Source: Mageeibacillus sp. UBA3781
GTDB lineage: Bacteria; Bacillota; Clostridia; Saccharofermentanales; Saccharofermentanaceae
Direction of reading: 5' to 3'
Assembly: GCA_002368805.1 (NCBI GenBank)
Contig: DFFH01000157.1
Span: 1 to 7,540, forward strand
Length of the DNA: 7,540 nt
A program made the position numbers and the translations under genes. Within the stretch, counting starts at the first letter, position 1; the number at the start of each line of letters is the position of its first letter. Shown here one piece after another: positions 6,261 to 7,540 of this stretch. The notes beneath the pieces were generated by a model. The model saw only the letters and a program-made list of their open reading frames with translations. It made no database searches and was not told the DNA's origin.

Positions 6261-6764
6261 ATGGCGGATATGGCTTTTCCGACAGACGCGGACTTCGAAG
6301 TGTTCTATGAACGGCACTGGAAATATGTCTATCGGCTGTGTTTCTCCTACATGAAGAACCAGTCCGACGCCGAGGACTGCGCGGAGGATGCTTTTGTACG
6401 GGCACTTTCACGGGATCTTCCTTTTGAGGATGAGGTGCACGAGAGAAAATGGCTGACGGTGACGGCGATCAACCTCTGCAAGGATAAGCTGAAGAGCGCG
6501 GCATATAAGACTACCATCTCGATGGAGGATGACTCCGTGAAGGAGCCGGCCGCTGAGGAAGCGGAAGATTTCAGCGATGTGCTCGACGCGGTGCTGGCGC
6601 TGCCGGCGAAATATAAAGACGTGGTATGGCTTTTCTATTACGACGGGTATCAGACGGACGAGATCGCGTCGATGCTTGAACGGCCGGCATCCACGATCAG
6701 AAACCAGCTGAGAGATGCGCGGGCGATATTGAAGAAAACGTTAGAAAGGAGCCGGGGATCATGA
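6261..6764 (+). CDS. RNA polymerase ECF-subfamily sigma factor
   Basis: The ATG at 6261 has AAAGGAGG (6244-6251) 9 nt upstream. The 167-residue product has the two-domain ECF layout and usual ECF length. Region 2 spans about residues 12-75, with FEVFYERHWKYVYRLCFSY and DAEDCAEDAFVRAL for core binding and -10 recognition. An acidic linker (about 88-105) follows. Region 4 spans about 106-163, with LPAKYKDVVWLFYYDGY and a helix-turn-helix (TDEIASMLERPASTIRNQL) that should contact the -35 element. It would direct RNA polymerase to a small regulon until held by the next gene's product. The stop overlaps that gene's start as ATGA. The repeated promoter-like element upstream suggests self-activation. 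The inducing signal cannot be read from sequence. Confidence 0.96.
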   Translation: MADMAFPTDADFEVFYERHWKYVYRLCFSYMKNQSDAEDCAEDAFVRALSRDLPFEDEVHERKWLTVTAINLCKDKLKSAAYKTTISMEDDSVKEPAAEEAEDFSDVLDAVLALPAKYKDVVWLFYYDGYQTDEIASMLERPASTIRNQLRDARAILKKTLERSRGS

Positions 6765-7495
6765 GCGGATACGAAGAAGATAAAATCAGAAAAAACGGAA
6801 TCGAAGACGATGCGTTCAACGAAGAAATGGCCGATGATGGACAGATCAAAGATTCGCTGGACAGTATCGAACCTGCTTCCGGAGCCAAAGAGCGTATGCT
6901 CGCCAATATCAGGAGAAAGGCGGCTGCGGCAGAACCTGCCGGCAGCGGGAGTGCCGCCCCTGTGTCACCGGTCCGCACAGCAGAAGAGATGATCAAGGCA
7001 GAAGAACGCCCGGTCAAGGCAGAACCGGCGGAAGCGCCGAAAAAGAAAAGTGCGGCGCGGACCTGGATGTGGGTCGTACCGGCGTTGGCTACCGTCGCTG
7101 CGGCGGTCGTAATACTGTACGTGGCGGGTGCTTTTCCAAAGGGAAAGAAGGAAACGCTGGAAACCACACCATCTGGTGACACGGAAGTGTCGGGCATTAC
7201 CGCAGGCGGGGCGACGGATGTCTCCGGGATCATCACCGGAGGACCGATCACAGAATGCCGTTCGCAGGAAGAGATGGAGAAGTTCCTGAAGTTCTCTGTC
7301 AAGGTTCCCGAAGATGCGGAATCACCGAAGTTCTTCATCGAGGACGGACAGGTCGGCGTCGTGGAATACAAGATCGGTGAGAAGAAATATACCCTGTATG
7401 CTGCCAGAAACAGAGAACTCCTCGAGCTCCGGAAGACCGGCCGTACGGAGGCATCCTGGGAAGAAGACGGAGTATTCTACATGAAAGCCGGATAA
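6761..7495 (+). CDS. Membrane-anchored anti-sigma-factor-like protein
   Basis: The ATG at 6761 overlaps the sigma stop by 4 nt, and AAAGGAG (6745-6751) lies 9 nt upstream, so translation is probably coupled. The 244-residue protein has an acidic cytoplasmic N-terminus with an EPASGAKERMLANIRRKA segment (37-54) like those of anti-sigma proteins in Clostridia. An Ala/Pro/Lys-rich linker, one transmembrane helix (about 101-124) and an extracellular part follow. The outer part has a two-fold imperfect repeat (TEVSGIT..GG, TDVSGIITGG; 141-161) and a small beta domain (177-243) resembling DUF4367: FSVKVPEDAE, GVVEYKIGEKKYTLYAA, W-EEDGVFY. No zinc anti-sigma motif (H-x3-C-x2-C) is present. The role as anti-sigma is inferred from pairing and topology; the outer domain may sense envelope stress or a ligand. 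The outer domain is short and may be incomplete relative to longer relatives. Confidence 0.82.
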   Translation: MSGYEEDKIRKNGIEDDAFNEEMADDGQIKDSLDSIEPASGAKERMLANIRRKAAAAEPAGSGSAAPVSPVRTAEEMIKAEERPVKAEPAEAPKKKSAARTWMWVVPALATVAAAVVILYVAGAFPKGKKETLETTPSGDTEVSGITAGGATDVSGIITGGPITECRSQEEMEKFLKFSVKVPEDAESPKFFIEDGQVGVVEYKIGEKKYTLYAARNRELLELRKTGRTEASWEEDGVFYMKAG

Positions 7496-7497
7496 TC

Positions 7498-7530
7498 CAT
7501 CCGACAATTTCATCCGCACAATCGTTATCT
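7498..7530 (+). promoter_or_regulatory. Second copy of the ECF-type promoter element
   Basis: CATCCGACA (7498-7506), 14 nt, then ATCGTTATCT (7521-7530), matching the element before the sigma gene at both ends and in spacing. It begins 3 nt after the anti-sigma stop and points toward a gene beyond the window, which would be a predicted target of this sigma factor. No terminator is seen between the anti-sigma stop and this element. Confidence 0.65.
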
Positions 7531-7540
7531 AAGTGAAGAC

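Noticed and set aside
6697..7371. 224-codon minus-strand frame rich in Ser and Ala
   Set aside because: It is antisense to the sigma and anti-sigma genes, low complexity, and without a family signature.

Overview
The window looks like chromosomal DNA of a Gram-positive anaerobe of the class Clostridia, perhaps Lachnospiraceae. This is inferred from strong AAGGAGG-type ribosome binding sites, a sigma-A-like promoter, a tRNA with encoded CCA and a T discriminator base, and large lipoproteins that join a propeller-like domain to a solute-binding domain. No marker gene fixes the species.

Layout. (1) Positions 1-4443 hold two tandem plus-strand paralogues: large solute-binding proteins, the first cut by the window start, the second with a complete lipoprotein signal. 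No permease or ATPase gene is visible beside them. (2) Positions 4444-4590 carry four tandem copies of a 23-bp AT-rich unit. The array runs directly into a good sigma-A promoter, and a dyad covers the -10 box and the ribosome binding site of the next gene. (3) Positions 4591-5898 encode an AAA_14/DUF4143 (COG1373-like) ATPase, visibly AT-richer than its neighbours and probably a transferred accessory gene. A tiny, possibly frame-shifted reading frame follows. (4) A hairpin terminator at 6013-6042 separates it from a minus-strand tRNA-Thr(UGU) with its own near-consensus promoter. (5) Positions 6207-7495 hold an ECF sigma factor and a membrane-anchored anti-sigma-like protein in a translationally coupled pair.

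How the parts work together. The sigma/anti-sigma pair looks autoregulated. A 33-bp bipartite element with identical ends (9 and 10 bases) and an identical 14-base interior length lies just before the sigma gene and again 3 nt after the anti-sigma stop codon. The second copy predicts that the gene beyond the window edge belongs to the same regulon. The ATPase gene appears autonomous, with its own repeats, promoter and RNA structure. The dyad could silence translation of read-through RNA coming from the lipoprotein operon while leaving mRNA from its own promoter free. That repeat-promoter-dyad arrangement is the best candidate here for something undescribed.
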